Part shown: in pieces, positions 63,047 through 64,000 of the stretch
How positions within the stretch are numbered: the stretch's first letter is position 1
Layout of the letters: the number at the start of each line of letters is the position of its first letter
DNA from: Prosapia bicincta
Lineage: Eukaryota; Arthropoda; Insecta; Hemiptera; Cercopidae
Reading direction: 5' to 3'
NCBI GenBank assembly: GCA_036971475.1
Contig: JBAIZL010000006.1
Location: forward strand, 95,430,765-95,494,764
Length of the DNA stretch: 64,000 nucleotides
Position numbers and translations under genes: made by a program
The notes under the pieces: generated by a model
Told to the model about the DNA's origin: nothing
The model's database searches: none
Seen by the model: the letters and a program-made list of their open reading frames with translations, nothing else

Positions 63047-64000
63047 CTAGACAAAAAATAAAAATTTATTAATATCATTTCAAAATATTAAATCCTTTTT
63101 AAAATTAAATTTAGAAAAGATATGCTGAAGCATTTAGTGTTTTTTTATTTTTTGGGCTTAGAAAAAAATAGGGATGCACCACTAAAAGAATTTAATAATG
63201 TAAATGTGTAATAAAATACCATAATATAAAAAATATAAAAGTCGTAAGAATTGGGCTCTAAAAATTGTAAAAATTATTACTAAGTTTGAAACCAAACCTA
63301 GTAACTTAAAAAATCTAAACAATGTGGACATCTTTGAAACTTGAAAAAATCTGAATTACTAACTCCGTACTATAAAACACATAATAAGAGAGCTTGTTTT
63401 TTTTTTTTAAAGTTGTTCTTATAACATAATGAATATAAAAAATATATTCATTATAAATGGGAAACTTAAATGCCAATGTAGATTAGAAAGGATTAAAGAC
63501 ATTACTAACAGTTCGTTAACTCTTGGATTAGCAACGTGTGCTTGCCCTGATATGGCCCTAGGAGCAACACATTTTTAAAAGATTTTCACGCTTTTTCTTT
63601 TTCCTAATTTTTTAAATATATTTGTCTAATTTTTTAAATTATAGTAATATTTGCTTTTTTTTATATATATACTTATTTTTCATATTAACCAAACTTTACC
63701 TTACGTTTAGCGACAATTTCTTTGTTAAAGATTATCTGTTATTCTTTTTTTTTTTTTTTGTAAAATACCTATTCATTGTAAAATACCACCAAATATGTGG
63801 GAAAACCACTTATTTGTGACTTTGGACACAAAAAAATTTCTTCATTATTCAATCGCCTATCCATTGTAAAATACTGCACAAACTTCAAAACTATCTGTAT
63901 ATACATGGTGTATATACCATCTGTATATACAAAAGAATGGTGACTATGTAGTATTTATTGTCCAGATAGTTGCAAATATTTAACCTAGAATACAGCACAA

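Overview
The window looks like AT-rich nuclear DNA of an insect. Genes are split into short exons with GT-AG introns, there are long (TA)n tracts, (A/G)GGTTAGGTTAGG motifs, and many DNA-transposon relics of mariner, piggyBac, hAT, PIF/Harbinger and pogo type, plus Penelope-like retroelements (PLEs). I cannot place the species. No rRNA, tRNA, operon or CRISPR was seen.

Host genes. The window holds a cluster of mitochondrial carrier (SLC25) genes. Three are paralogues of the 2-oxoglutarate/malate carrier (OGC, SLC25A11): gene A (minus, first two exons only, 131-3894), gene B (plus, complete, six exons, 13403-25202) and gene C (minus, complete, six exons, 28542-46097). Exon phases match throughout, and exons 2, 4 and 5 have identical lengths in B and C, so they arose by duplication. 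C keeps the OGC signatures; B is intact but has lost several of them. At 62799-63046 is the last exon of a different carrier, the Rim2/SLC25A33/36 pyrimidine-nucleotide carrier, whose other exons lie outside. Two further orphan terminal exons are possible.

Mobile DNA fills the introns and spacers. PLEs dominate, in at least four lineages: 9.8-12.1 kb, 27.1-28.1 kb, 38.3-39.0 kb and 49.7-51.4 kb, plus many relics. Most insertions are inverted head-to-head dimers with 3' ends pointing outward, and several are bounded by 11-12 bp target-site duplications, so each went in as one unit.

The most interesting system is carried by these PLE ends. Hammerhead-ribozyme-like motifs occur in at least six sequence families. 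All share an 8-nt core (CUGA[U/A]GA plus one extra base, or UUGACAA plus one extra base), an unrelated but paired stem II, GAAA, a self-complementary stem III, a cleavable base and a pairing stem I. In two families the core changes C3-to-U and G8-to-A occur together, as expected if the known C3-G8 pair is kept. One family forms a tandem array of about five ~92 bp units at 4546-5035. The self-complementary stem III points to action as dimers.

Other elements with clear boundaries: hAT-like MITEs with 8 bp duplications (14291-14672, 20993-21610, 31347-31806), a pogo/Tigger-like MITE (48164-48975), a PIF/Harbinger element with TAA duplications (59602-60366) inside one copy of a segmental duplication, and TTAA-flanked piggyBac-type elements (15675-17445, 53396-54040, 58071-59016). 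Stretches 25203-26690, 35760-37130, 51480-53390, 54845-56400, 60860-61950 and 63047-64000 hold no gene that I can recognise.
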